This document shows, one piece after another, positions 1 through 13,775 of a DNA stretch of 64,000 nt (within the stretch, counting starts at the first letter, position 1; each line of letters opens with the position of its first letter). The notes beneath the pieces are model-generated. The model had not been told where the DNA came from. It did not search any database and saw only the letters and a list, made by a program, of their open reading frames with translations. The position numbers and the translations under genes were made by a program. The DNA lies in assembly GCF_963576545.1 (NCBI RefSeq), contig NC_083638.1:26050090-26114089 (forward strand), written 5' to 3'. The stretch comes from Limanda limanda (Eukaryota > Chordata > Actinopteri > Pleuronectiformes > Pleuronectidae).

Positions 1-3000
1 ATTATTTCATTATTATTCCATTTATCATTATTTCCGAGAAGCAATCCACATTATGCACCTTTCATATAAGGACAAAAGAATCCAGTCATCCGGTGTTTGA
101 ACGGCACAAGAAGAGTAATGAGCACACGAACATAGTGCAAACTGTTGATAACAGGCCCGGCCTGATAACAGGCGCACAAATCCAGTCGGTGTCTTTACAG
201 GTGGCGGCACAAACTAAATGAAGAACAACGCCACCCGGTGTAATATTTATCTGTTGGTCTTTCACAAAGCAAAACGTGCACATCCTCTCCATTCATATGA
301 GGACGAATATTGTGCGTTTGAAGAGGCTGGAAGCTAATGTCAGGAGTGCGTATCATTCATGAGAGGTGGGGGGGGCATCATTCAGAGCATTGCACAGGCA
401 ATCAAAATGAGTGAAAACCTGAAGGCAGCTGAATTTAGGGGTTTGCTCTTCAATGGATCAGAGGACATAACAAAAGAGGAGCAGGAATGTGTTTACCTCA
501 GATTTCCTTGAATCAATTCCACTGTGAATTGAACGGCACAGGATATAGTGAAAGGGTTTGGGGTGTAGGGGATTAGTGGAGGACGAAGCAGGTCTGCACA
601 GTCAGAGCTGCAGTGAACAGTGGAGTTTTTTACAATCAGTCATCAGTTGGAGGTAATCTGGGTTTCCCTTGTAAATATTCTCAGTACAGCCAAGACCTTT
701 GAGCACTGCACCCCGACGGTTTATTGCACGGTTCTATACTGTGAGACATTTAATTTCTAAAAATGAACAGAACAACTAACAAAGAGACTCAAGACTCAAA
801 TATGAAGGCTATTAACAGCCTTTCAAATTCAAAGTGAGTGCAAGTAATGAGTGCTTTTGTGTTTCTCAGCCAACATGCTTGACACTTGAAACATTTCACA
901 GTTTACCTGTGACAGGTTCCAGGGATATAATCTGACACCTCTCTTTGTAAGTCAAGGCAAGGACAGGAGAGGGAGCGTTTCAAACCCTGATGCCGAGCAG
1001 GGAGGAGGTCGTGCATTGAGAAGACACATGAGTTTGAAAGCAGATATGAAACCTTCAAATAGTGTGATCAATATATAATTATTGATCCTTCAACTCAGCC
1101 TCAAGAAATCCAAGACCTCCACAGTTTTGAAGAAACAGCACTCAGTAAGATCTGTTAGAAATATTAGGCCTATATACTTGTCTGAGAATCCACTGCCAGA
1201 GAATGGCTGCGCTCAAAGCAGACAGGCAGCCTCCTCCGTGTGTAACAGACAACTAGGACAAGCAATCCAGATTTACTCAAACAGCCGGCAGGTCCCTTGT
1301 GTGGTTCCTTCCTCCCCTTCAGCAGTGCCACATGTGAAATGGGACTACAGCACTTCAAAATTGTGATAAAAAAAATACAGATTCTGATGGTCAGACTCAT
1401 CCCAGATGCACATCCGCTTGTCCAAAATGACAACATGCACTTCAGACCGAAAATCCAGCTAATCACAGACTCGACTGGGGAAAGAGACGTCATTATCTAC
1501 CAGGTTGGAGAGAGAGGACAAGCAGCCAGGAGAGCATTAATGATGACAGCTTGTTGGATATCCACGCCGCAGTTACTGTGAGCAGAGGGCAACAGCTGCT
1601 CCTTTGACGACCAGATCAAAAAAGGTTATGCACACCCCTGTTCATAATGCAGGTGTCACTATGCAAGGATTCAAAACTGGCTTTCCTGACAGAAGTTTGA
1701 TTCATCAGGGTGTTGAGAAACATTTCATCCAGCAGGTTACCTTGGCAACACATAACCTTCTGCCTGCCCGGAGGTGTCGGGCGCAACACCGCTTAGGTGA
1801 CGTCTTGATCATCCGTCCTCACCGTGACACTCTTTCACTCTTAGCGAAATGGACATCTGGAACACGTGATACTTTATAGACTGCACACGATGTAACCTCG
1901 GTGGAAAGACAAGAAGCCATTACTCCAACCGGCAACCCATTGCATGCTTTGCAAGTCCAGCAGGAAGCAGAGGCCGTGCAGGAAATGTGATCCCGGGCTC
2001 TGAAGGTGTCATCTGGCGCTGCGTGGCTCGGCAGCAGACACACAGACTGCTCATGGCGTGAGGCTTGTACTGTAAAAGATGTCCGCCAGACACATTGGCA
2101 GCAGGAGAGACACAAATTGATTTCCTGCGAGAAAGCACAGAGGGCCTAAGTGGAGGAGGGCCTCTTTAGCAAAGCTCTTATTAATTAATAGTGTCTCATG
2201 AGGGGATAACATGATCTGATTCCTGCTTCTTCATCACTGCACAGTAGCTAATGATATCTGAGGGAGCGCTCCTGCACAGCACACCTCCACCCAGCATTGT
2301 ATCTATATCATTACAGTGGAGGAGGCAACACTAGTAGAGCATCCTCTCTGCCTTATCATGAGTATCATATGATGGGCACTCTGTCATGGGTTTCTATTCA
2401 TACTGGGGAGACACTGAATATTGCAGTGAGCTATAGCTTTGCAGTCAATATAACATCACTGGTTTGTCACCAGCACAGTCTCTCACTAATGGGCCAGATG
2501 TCTGGTGCACAAACACTGTAAGTTTGTGTTGTATAAAGATATAATTCCTCTTTATAAACCCATTGGTCCAGCCAGTGACGAGGAGCCAATATGCATTTGG
2601 GTAATTCATGTTCTCTTTCCTCTTAACCTGGACTAGGGAGTTGCAACACAAATCTGCAAGACAGTATTTTGAGAACCCTTTTAAATTCTATGATCCAGTT
2701 TGTTCAGGAGACTGCAATGACCCCGCGGTCAGAAACCGTCATAATCTTAGAAGTTTAACCCCCCAGGTCCCTTTTGCCTGGGGCCCCCAAAGTCATACAA
2801 ACACTCAAAACTCACCAGATCAGAAAAATCTGAAATAAGATTCCACTTACAATACATTACATTTAACTTTTTGGATATAGCTTCATGCAAACCACACCAT
2901 CTCCTATGTTTGAGTCTTGCTACTTCAATATTGCAAATTTCCCCATTGTGGCACCAAAAAATCATATATTTTTTTTGTTGTTGTCAGGGTTTGTGTCTTT

Positions 3001-4227
3001 GTTGGACTTGGAACCCACTGCGTTGCCCGGTTCAGCCCAGCTTAGGACTCTTGTTTGAGAAACATATTTTTCTGGACCTCGTTACAACATCAGCATGGAT
3101 AACATTTTTACATATCATCACAATAAAAGCATATGTGTAATTAAAAGCGTCAAGTATCCCTGCAGCCATATCAATCGGCCACATGCAATATACCAAGGGC
3201 CAGAAACTGGGGAAATAACAATGCAGCCATCATGAAAACATTTCTCCTGTGACTAAGATCTACATAGAAATCTCTTATTCTCAAGATAAAAAGACCATGA
3301 TAGGCAGGTTATGACTAATCTCTTAAATTTACTTTTTGTCAGTGACGTTGTATTTAAATGAAGGATGTGTTGCCTCTTTCCTCATTTCACACATGCTTGT
3401 GTTGTCATGATGAATTTTCTGTTTTTTATTTCCCCTGCTTACATACTCAGTCCATATTTTACCAACAGGCTAAATGAGCTGTGGCCTGCGCAAAGCAGCA
3501 CACATCAGCATTAATAAACCATGAAAAGGTCAATTACACGTCATCCGGTGAATTGTTGTGACCATTTATAATCACCCTTGTGTCAGATACACTTAAATCC
3601 CCCCTACCCTGAAAAGCATTACATCATTAGCCCAGCACCTTTTATTCCCGTCATCATCGTAACGTCTGTCTCAAAACTAACAGATGCTGATAACCAGTTA
3701 GAGTTGAACCTCACATTTAAATTATGCAAACATCTTTAGTTCTTCATTAGAGGTGAAATTCTAGCAGCTCAGTTGAAAGCTTCAAGATTAACGAGTGCAT
3801 CCGTGAAATCACGTCGTCATCAGCTGCCTGACTCAGTCACTTTACAGAGCCCGTAAATCTGCTTATTCCACTTATTCTGCCTGATTAGATTTGTTCAGGC
3901 TCAGGTTGAAGTTGGGTGGAGCGCAGTTAGAATTACATTATGTCATCGAACAAACAGGGACGCTGAACAGGTGCAGCAAAACAAAAAGGAGGGTCAGGGA
4001 GCTGCTAGTGAATCTGTGCACATCCACTGGTCCTGAGAGGGAGTTTCATTAGGCTACAAAGTGGAATACAACTATACAGGGCCTTTAGAGTTCAACTGTA
4101 AACATTTTAAAAACTTACTAATTCAACTGGTTTGTAGAGCCCATTAATGAAAACACTGACTTCCACTGGCTGTCCTGAAGTTACAATTTAATCATGTTGT
4201 GTTAATCATGTGAATTGAACCCATTTC
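1..4227. other. intergenic desert, no gene seen
   Basis: AT-rich non-coding sequence. Minor structures: a CCCCAGG/CCTGGGG hairpin at 2761-2783 and GC-balanced, repeat-free stretches (for example 3470-3680) that look like candidate conserved non-coding DNA. None of the frames up to about 107 codons shows a domain. Confidence 0.5.
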
Positions 4228-4460
4228 ATTTTGGTGCAGATCCAGGAATTTTACTCACCCTAACACTGTTATTATCATTATTGTGAGAAAAGCTGTTAAT
4301 GTTGATTTATTAGAGACTAATTCATGGCGCTTAATAAGAAGAAATCAGGCATTTTTAGTGGACTGATATTTAATGAGATTTAATTCCAAGTAGTGAATAT
4401 CAATGTGGTTTCAACAGGAGAATGTTGGGCCTTGTGGGGGTTTGTGCTCTACTGACTTCC
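4228..4460 (+). repeat. dispersed fish repeat, copy 1
   Basis: TTTGGTGCAGATCCAGGAATTTT start, then AATTCATGG, AAATCAGGCAT, TTAGTGGACTGATAT, and the end GTTGGGCCTTG followed by TGCTCTACTGA. It matches a repeat I know from percomorph genomes and a related copy at 8520-8800, same orientation. Confidence 0.6.
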
Positions 4461-7400
4461 ATTGTAATATAAAGGTAATTCATTGTATTGTATTTTATTC
4501 TAGTGCATATTTTATGCAGTGATACTAACCCTAACAGCAGGAAAAAAAAGCTGTTGGATATTGAACACAAATGGAACTCTCCATATGATCTGCCTATTTT
4601 ACATACATTAGTTATCTTTCAAGACTAAAAGCAATATTATAACAAACCAACTATATATGCAAATTTAAATATGTGATTTCAAGCTTAAATCATTTTTTGG
4701 GTGACTGGTGGAAGAGGAACAAGAAAGATCACCCAAATTTAAACCTACAACAGTAGCATTAATTTAAAGTTTTGTTTCTGGAGACCTGATGAATATGAGT
4801 GTAGATTTACTGACCTCTCTGCGCTTCACTTTTTATCTGTCTTCCCTTTATGTGGAGCTCTTTCAGGTGTTGTTTACTACAAACATGATGTTACACTGAA
4901 ACCATTTGTTCTATTTGCTCACTTTCCTACTTTGGTGTCTTGGGGATTGATAATGGAGGGATGAGATCACAGAGAGCACCCACACCGAACATTAAACATC
5001 ATTTCTACTGACTAAGTAGCACTGATGAAAAAAATACAGAATCGTTTTTTCGTATGTTCACAGATTAGTAGAAAAGTAAAGCAGCTAAACTTTGAAAAAC
5101 ACCTTTGATCAGCTGCCAGAATTTCATCGCAAATATCCCTAACAAACATTTGCAGCCTTTCTCGTGTCAGAAGACAAAATGGAAGTGGTTGTGGTTTGTT
5201 TGTAAAGTTTACACAAGTATAAGCTCCTAAAATCCATGTGCGGATGAAATATGAATCTCAGATAATGGGGTCCGAAATGCAATAAAAGAGGGATGACATG
5301 TGTTGGTAATCTGATCTCCCACCGCTGGGAGTCAGACGTGTCCTCACTATGCCACACCACACCCTGACTCCCCTAACCTCCCGGAAAGCTTAGCAGGCAG
5401 GACAGGATGATGTGATGTCGCGACAGTGTCAGCAGCCCGAAAAACACATCAGGGTGTAGAGTTGACACACACACACTTGTGTACTGGTGTCAGTCAGACC
5501 ACAGACCCGGAATGTGAACCTCAAAGGCAACAACAGATTCACTCCTTCGTGGATGCGAGGTGAAAGAAGGGATGGAGTGAAGATGTTTATCAGATTTGGC
5601 AGGTTGAAAAATATCATTATAAGCACAGATAAGAACAAGCACTTAGCTGAAGAGGCCTCTCAAACAGAGGAGAGCACTTCATTACTTCAGTGGTTTCCTC
5701 TACTGGGGTTTTTATATAAGATGTTCAGCAACTTGAATACGTATTCTGTCCCACAACACACAGTGCCACATGTTCTGCCTGATCGGCTCGGCTTAATATC
5801 TGTTCCTTTGTGTTCGGCATTGTTGCCACTGAACTGCAAAATGTGATGCACTGAATTTCAAACAGCGATGACATTGTAGTGCACCGGTTCTGTGTTGTTG
5901 TGTTTGTGGATCTTTGGAATGTCAACCTGTTGCTGCAATCAATATTTGTACATTTCGCACGGATGAAAATGACTCAAGCATTTAGTAGATGAAGAGGGAG
6001 ATATTTATTTTCAGGAGTCAGTAGAGTTTGGGGGACAGAAACACAAATTCAAAACTGTGTGTTCTGTTACTGCGGGATTTGTAGACAAGCATCGGAAGGG
6101 GTTTGATACGACTATTGAAGGTTATTAGGATTCCAATAGAGTTTGATCATAGAAATTGACCAATGTGAGTCTGCTACAAGCATTTCTGTTTGCTGATATG
6201 AGCTGATATGAAAACCCATCCTTTAGATTTAACAATAAAGAATATATATATCCATTTATGTTTACATTTACATTAAAAATAGGTTTACTTCTAAATAGTT
6301 TTCAAGTTTTATTATAGTTTGTATTTAAATTTTTCTTTTTCTTTATAGATAAACATATTGAAGTTTAAGGTTGAACTGTAAAATATCAAGTCTCAATTAC
6401 ATTTCTTTGTCATAATGGTTTGATAACAACGTCCCAGGAATTACTGCTATTTAAAAAAAAGAAAATATTGGCTGATATATCGGTAACAGATATATTTATC
6501 GTAATATTCAGCTTCCAAGTGGCCCAAAAAAAAATTATGTTAATGGGTTCATAACCAGTCTCAGTTTACATTAGTCTTAGTGATTCCTTCAGCTTTGATT
6601 CATATTTGATTCACACCCGGAGTGTGTGTGAAATAATGAACCGATGCCGTCTCTGACGCTGGACCTCACCTCAGAACCCCGTGGATATGAATAAAATCCC
6701 AGCTCAAGCTTGAGGGGCTCATCATTATGTCCCCTGCTGTCAGTCATCATGTTCTGAGATATAGATGAGATTCAGTGAGGTGAGGCAGCTGCCAGACGTG
6801 TCCACTGCCCTTCTCACTAACCTGAGACAGTAAGCTCATTCATAAATCTTGGAAGATTTTTGGATGAAGAACAACAGACACCAGATCAATTTATTGCCAC
6901 GTGCAATGTTCATATTATTTCAAATGGAGCGGCAAGCCCAAGGGGTGATTCAATAAATTATGAAAAGACTGGAATCCACAGAGAATCCCAGTTCACCCAC
7001 TGAACACACCTCACTTGTCAATAGTCAGGATTGAAGATTGAGAGCAGCAGTCACAACCGGCTCGATATGTCCTGTGTGGTTGTCCATTTCCATTTTTCAT
7101 TACGCATCCTCCAGGTGAACTCTAGTTTACCGTATCAATCCATTCATTCCAAAGCTGTGTCTGATCAATTAGTTCTTCACGTTCCTCCCGTACAAAGTCC
7201 AATGAACAGTTATTGATCGTGTGATGTCCCTCACCTGTATGTTATGTGTGTGTCCACTAATAAATCGTGTTGAGGACGTCTTCATTAGCGACTCCAGGGA
7301 CATGTAAAGCCTTTCATCCACCTGCTCATCGTCCCAAATGGAAACATTGAGGATAATCATCCAGTTGCACACGATCAAGCATCGTGAGTGTTGCTGAAAA

Positions 7401-8519
7401 TGAATCATCATTGATTGATTAGAGACCCTGTGATTTGAATCCGTCCCTTCTCCACATTAGTGAGCCATCGATCCGTGACGGCAATTTCACGCCCGTGGTG
7501 AACCAATCGACCCGGTCAGAAGGTTTGGCCTCAGCCAAGGTTTTCTCTGGACCTCCTCATTCATCAGAGTGCCACCTGCAGTGTGTTCATACAGGAGAGG
7601 AAATCTGCACGCATGTGTTGTCTGCTTTGAACATATGCATTTGTGTTTTATTATGTTGATCTATATTTAAATATAGTTTCACTTGTTACATAGTTGGCCC
7701 CTGAGATCTGGTGCATGTCACCTCATATCAATGTTAATATATGAGGTGTTCGATACTGAAATAAAACTGTTGATCAAGACTGAATGCCTGTGATTTCCTT
7801 TTAAATATATTTCCGAAAATGAGCAGTGTATAATTTAGTTGTTCTATTCATATACCTCTGAATTCCTACAAACATACACTCAGAGTTTTTCTACACTGCT
7901 TCTTTTGGAAAACAATCAATCCCAGCCTTGCAGATGGAATACGGAGTGAAGGCGTTGGCTCTACTTGCTATCGGGCCGGATGAATTGTGACAGAAATTGC
8001 CAACGAGCACAGATGAGAAGGACACCTCAAATAAATTCGATTTTTCAACTAGCCTGCCAACCAGCCTGAGAAAACACATTTACTGTAAACAGAAACCAGC
8101 CAGACCTGGATTACTATTTTGTTTCAAGTTAAGGAAAGTTTTTAATTGCTGGTTTTGCAATTGTAAAATATTGATCCTTAATATAGGAATTGACAACATA
8201 TTTCATACAATTGTGTACAATATATGGTTCTGCAATAATCCCCTTGTTGCATATATATATGAAAACAAACAGTAAGGCCTGAAGCTCGAAGACAATCATT
8301 TCCATACACAACTTGCTTTCCGCATTAAAACACAGATATGTCTTACATTGACCAATGATTGGTTCCTGTTGAAAGAGATGTTCTGCGCTATTTTCAATAG
8401 AGAGTAACAGCTCTGAAAACACTTAGTCAATATTTATATGATGTGTTGCTACCCACGCCGAGGAGCTGATGTTTTCATCTGCTTTTGTAAGTGTGATTGT
8501 GTGTAAGTCAGAAGCAGAA
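4461..8519. other. intergenic, no gene seen
   Basis: AT-rich. A short GATATATCGG motif cluster at about 6465-6510 resembles the ends of a common fish transposon. The stretch at about 7950-8060 is complex, repeat-free and GC-balanced. No coding signature in any frame. Confidence 0.5.
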
Positions 8520-8800
8520 CATCTGGACAGATTTCCGCGAAATTTGGTGGAAGGATGTGGATCAGGGAGGAACCTGGTGTGAAAATAGATCAGGGAACAG
8601 ATCCAGGAAGTTCTGTTTCACTGTAGCATTGTCAGACAAGTTGGGTTTTTTGGGTTGTTTTATTTGACAGCTACACTGATTTCCCAGGGAATAATTCATG
8701 GATAATTACTGGGTGGAAAAATCTCAAATATTAAGGTGACTAATATGTATAAGTGTTTGTAATTTCATGCAGCTTGATTGGAATTTAGGGGACTGCACTC
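8520..8800 (+). repeat. dispersed fish repeat, copy 2
   Basis: Longer copy of the family at 4228-4460: TTTCCGCGAAATTTGGTGGAAGGATG, then AACAGATCCAGGAAGTTCT, TCCCAGGGAATAATTCATGG and TTTAGGGGACTG, in family order. Diverged and non-coding. Confidence 0.6.
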
Positions 8801-11800
8801 TCCTGAATATAGTAAATGTGAATTACAGTGAAGAAACAATTGAACGCAGATGGTGCTGAATGGAGTCTCGTTACGAAAAAAGTCCCTTCATGCCCTCTGG
8901 GCTTAGTCTCGATGTGCCATATTAGTTAGGGCGGTTATCTGAACTTTTGTACTTGAAGTAATATGGATTGTTAATGTGAGTCCCTCTGAGGGAAATCTAT
9001 ACTCTCTGTGACTCTGTGACTTTGTGCATGGTGTCAAATTGTTGGTCCTCACACCAGATAAAAAGTGATTAAACAAGCAGGAGAGTGCTCCAGTTTTATG
9101 GTCACACATGGTGGATGATGTGTCTGTATTTGCACTGAGGGAGTAGCTCTAATGGAATAAAGTGTCCAGCGTGCTATGAGTCCTTATTCTTTGTTTAATA
9201 CATGAGCAGTACGTGTAAAGCTCCAGTTGCAGCCCAACACTCAGCAGGGTGTTTTGTTTTTGACAGACTGGTGATTGTGTGTTAGCAAAGAGTCAGTGAT
9301 TGTGTGTTGATATCGTCCTGTCTCCATCCATCAGTCTGTTCATCCTTCTGGTTGTCTGTCTGTCCAGAGGTTTGACAATGAGACATTGGCTTTAATATTT
9401 CCTCCTGACAAAGGTGAAGTTAACATTAACATTTATTGCATCACTCCTTCTATGTGTCACTAAATCTGCTTTTCCTGAGGCTGAAGCTAAAACAATAGTT
9501 TTCACACTCTCACCTTTTCCAACATGGGAGAAATGTACATACATTAAAGTAGATCCTCATGAATATGTATCTGCATATTGCACCGACTTCTGTGACAGCT
9601 GAAAGTTACCACACAGATTTTTTTTGGATTGCAACTCATATTGAGGCTTTATGCGCCTGTGAAAGGTGAACCACATTTGTCTGGAAGACAAGCTAGCAGA
9701 GGCAGATAAAGTGCACAGATACACAATTTAACAACAAGCACACACGCTCAGACTTCAGGATCACAGGTTCAGTGTGAGACAGAGAGACAAGAACCCCTCT
9801 GCCCACTGAGGAGGTGCAGACTTTATGATGGTGTTAAAACAAAACCTTCACCTTTTTACTTTGTTATAACCCCTGAATTAATTTTCTCAAAAAAACTCTA
9901 TTGAGAGTGAACCAAAGTTTTTTCAAAATAAAACCCTCTGTATGATGCCTGTCCAATACCACTGGGCTGACAAAGTTAGCAACTCGTTAGCGATATCGTC
10001 AGCTAACAAGAAGCAAACGTTTTTCTGCTTCCCAAAAGTGAAGCCAAAGTATATTTATCGTCCCCTGGTGGCTGGCTGCAGTATAATCATAATACTAACC
10101 AAATGAGCCCTTACATCTTAAACTGATAATAATATATATCAAGTTTGTCCTTTCAGTTTGTCATAGATTTTGCCAACCCCAAATGACCCAACTAAAATTC
10201 AGCCAATGCAACTTTAAATCATTTTAATTTCAAGGAACATGTCTGTTTAGAACTGTGTCTAAAACAAACTGCATCCAGACTAAGAACCAGGAGAGGGATC
10301 CAAGATTATTTTAGCCATCAACTACAGACGGGTGATCAGGATCCCTTGTATTATTCTTCGTTGTTAGTTTAACTGCACTCCTGGAGAGGAAACGCTGCCC
10401 CAGCCATCTCACTGTGACATATGTAGGCTGTTAGAGCCTGCAAGTAGCAGTAGAAGTTGTCACTGGATTAAAGTTGAGTTTTTATGGGCTCAATAACAGT
10501 CTTAGTTTTACTCCCTTGACCCGTTCCCCGGCACGTTGGATAGAGCCACAGTTTGCAAATTGAGTTTTTTTAGATGTAGTAGATTGATCCCTTGCACAGA
10601 AAAATACCCCCAGTCATTTTATGGAAGAAAATGAACACATGTAATTGTTATAGCTCATCACACATTCTAACGGCACTGAAAGAGTTAAATTGATTGGGCT
10701 CTATTTCCAAAGTGAGATTACACTGAGGATATTACAGAAAGGCTGTTTTCCATCACAGAGAAGTCAGAGCGTCTCCTAAGCAGATGGAAATTTTAATTAA
10801 CACAACGTCAGTGTGTTAAAACACTGGGAGGTCTCAAGGGAGCAGTCACAAATTAGTTCTCCAATATTTTGTTGATACTCCATCATACAATATAATATAT
10901 GTATTTATCTAAAAGAAAAGTTTAAAGTGTTTGGCTAATCGGGAAATAGGGAAACTTATTCTCAAGAGGTGACAGACACCAACCATTTTCTACATATAAA
11001 TATCATGACAGTGTTTATCTTGTGTACTGTGTGATAATGGATGACAACAAACACTGATTCTGGGTCACCCCATGACACAGCACGCCTTCAAACAACACCT
11101 TGAAACCTAAAAATAAAAATAGTAAAAATAATGGCATAACAATAATTTTCATGGTACATGAATGGTATCAATACCTTTACTGGCATTCTAGGAGCGCTGC
11201 AACAACCAGAGCTGGAGATATAAGCTGCAATCAGCAAATAGCTGTAAGGAAAAGTTAGCTCGGTGTTCTTAGTTTGTAGATTGTGGCAGAGACAGCGAAG
11301 AAAACGGAAACTACGTCATCAGAGGAATGGTAGAACTTGAAGAGACTGGCTTTTAGACATGGGTGAGAACTTAAGAAGACAAAAGGAAGGACAGATGCCG
11401 ACCTGGTTAATCATCTAGAGAGGTTCTCGAAATGAATAACTCATCCAGAATCCTGCCGGTCTGCAGAGGACAGTAAAATATTTACAAAAATATTGAATGA
11501 GCCGGTGTCCTATATCATGGTGCTGCCAATAATCAACGTTTGTGTGTGAGACAGCCTCATTTTATGTTGAGTAATACATTTCAGTTTCATCATAAATCTC
11601 TGGTGGGACAAAATGTAGTATATGGCATCCTTTACACAACATGTGTGCAGGGTATGCATCCCTGTCAAATGCTTATGATTGTTTTTGTTACGTTGGGTTT
11701 CATCTCCCATTTCACAACAAATAAAACCATGCATCTTATTAGTTTTAAATATTGTAACATTACTCTTCCTGTCAGTCAAGGTTATTGGCGGCCGGTTCCT

Positions 11801-12173
11801 TCTCCGTCTGCTCGTCAACAAATGCTCATCCACGGAGAAGCTTAAACCAGAACTTGTGTTTATGATATTGAAATACACGTAAAAATGTAACTACACGACA
11901 TTGTAACAATCAAGTACATCCCTGTCACAAAAAGATGGAGTAAATCAAGTCCATTCAGTCGTTACTTCGAGGCTGGAGAATGGCAATTTCTTCCAATCAG
12001 GAACTCTCAATAACTTTGACAAAAGTATGAGCGAGTCGTGATACACACTAAGGAAATTACATTTATCAGCTTTGGATCATTGGTACTCTTTTAAATCCTG
12101 AATAGAAAATCCTCCTCACTTACTTAATCTTTCATTACCTTGCATTGTGCTCAGTTGTATTTCCTGCTGCTGG
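8801..12173. other. intergenic, no gene seen
   Basis: AT-rich non-coding DNA. Contains a short dispersed-repeat end at 10030-10090. The 122-codon minus-strand frame at 11510-11878 has no recognisable motif. Confidence 0.5.
10030..10090 (-). repeat. short end of the MITE-like dispersed element, copy D
   Basis: AAAGTGAAGCCAAAG followed by CCCCTGGTGGCTGGCTGCAG is the reverse complement of the terminal part of the elements at 15991-16466 and 59096-59535. Confidence 0.6.
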
Positions 12174-12276
<103 letters not shown>

Positions 12277-12300
12277 TTTCTCACTCTCTATCTCACTCTG

Positions 12301-13295
12301 TATCTTGCTGTCGGTTCGTCTCCATTCATTCCAGTTCACACACATTACCTCGTCAGGGTAATTGCTTTTCTTAGTTAGTTAAAGGAAAATCTACCTTAAG
12401 TATAGCACAGGTCTTAATTTAAGCACCAGGACTTTTTCAGTGTTCTTTGACGGTTTGGCAGCATAATCATGATGTGCAGAATTTGTCATGTCATTTAAAG
12501 ATAAGCTAAACACACACTTCTCAGGGTAACTCTTTTTTTCGTTTTTCCCTGTTTATGTCTCAGACAACATTGAACAAAAATGTCAGCAAATGATCAAAAC
12601 ACACTTTTAGGAGCATTGTAAAACCAACCAAACAAGTAGTTATGTGTGTAGGTGTGTGGGGGATATTCAGAAACAGCATGCAAGCTCACTGAACACTCAA
12701 TGGGGCAATAAAGCTTCAAAACCATTTACTCTTCATTTTTATGAGATAACACATGGAGTCTGAATGTTGAGCTTCTTCCTCTTCTGCAACAGAGCACTTC
12801 CTGGACGTGAGCCTGAGCCTCTCATTCACAGATGCTCAATGTGTGTGAGCCGAGCAGAGAACTCCCACCACAGAGGTAAACTGAGGGCAATTGCTCAGTG
12901 TGAACGCTGCAAAGTAGCTCATCAGCAAAACAGCAGCCAGCCACCCCATGACGGCAACCTGGTGTGCTCAGGTCACGCTTTTCAAGCAAATTACAACGGA
13001 GGAGTGTGCAATTTGGGAGGAATCTGTGGAGCATAATTCTGTTCATCAACTTGAGCATCCCTGAGAACAATCGGAATCTGCCCTTGGGAGGCCTTAGTGT
13101 CAGAGAATAGTGAACCGTTGCTTATTCCAAATTACTTTAGGAACACCAACAATTCCAAAATGCTATACAATCACAACACATTCAGTGATTACTGCCGGAA
13201 ACTGTGTTGAATTTTACACGTGAACACAATCACCATGTAGTTTGTACTCTGTTTATTCTGCATTGTATAGATGTTGTATGCTGTGTGCCCCATTC
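12301..13295. other. intergenic, no gene seen
   Basis: Non-coding; a 90-codon plus frame at 12764-13036 and an overlapping minus frame show no family match. Confidence 0.5.
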
Positions 13296-13775
13296 TTGTG
13301 AACATGATGTTCTTGAGAACAACTTGAGGGAACATGAGGGAAATCTGCAAATTTTGTACAAGTTGGACTTGAAAGATGAAGTGATTGGAGTTTTGTGGTC
13401 AAAGTTCACTGTGACCTCCCCAAAACCCTTTATTGCCTCTTGAATGTGTTGTCTTCACAACGCCTTGAGAGAATCCTTTCAAAATTTGCACAGATGTTCA
13501 CACAGAATCATGAATTAAATGTTTAGATTTGGGTTTTAAATGGTCAAGGTCATTAAGAACCCCAAAAAAAACTGTTTCGCCTCTTGAACATGATTTTCAT
13601 TTAGGGAATTTCTTCAAATTTGGACCCTTTGGCACATGGACTCAAGGATGAATTAATTGACTGTCAAAGGTCACGTTGGCTTAATATGAATCTGGAAAAA
13701 TATAAGCGTTGACTGGAACTTCACTGGTTGGAGGTGGCATACAGTACAACTGCAAGGTGGTAGCTCTAGTTGCAC
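13296..13775 (+). repeat. degenerate tandem fish repeat, about 3 units of 140 bases
   Basis: Three diverged units, each with a CTTGA-GA-AACTTGAGGGAA or CGCCTTGAGAGAA block, then CAAATTT-G-CACA, a GGACTcAAgGATGAA block and GTCAAAGGTCA. The array ends GGAGGTGGCATACAG followed by GGTGGTAGCTCTAGTT. I know this array type from many teleost genomes. Confidence 0.7.

Noticed and set aside
2761..2783. CCCCAGG/CCTGGGG hairpin
   Set aside because: Only a 7-base stem, likely chance or a repeat scrap.
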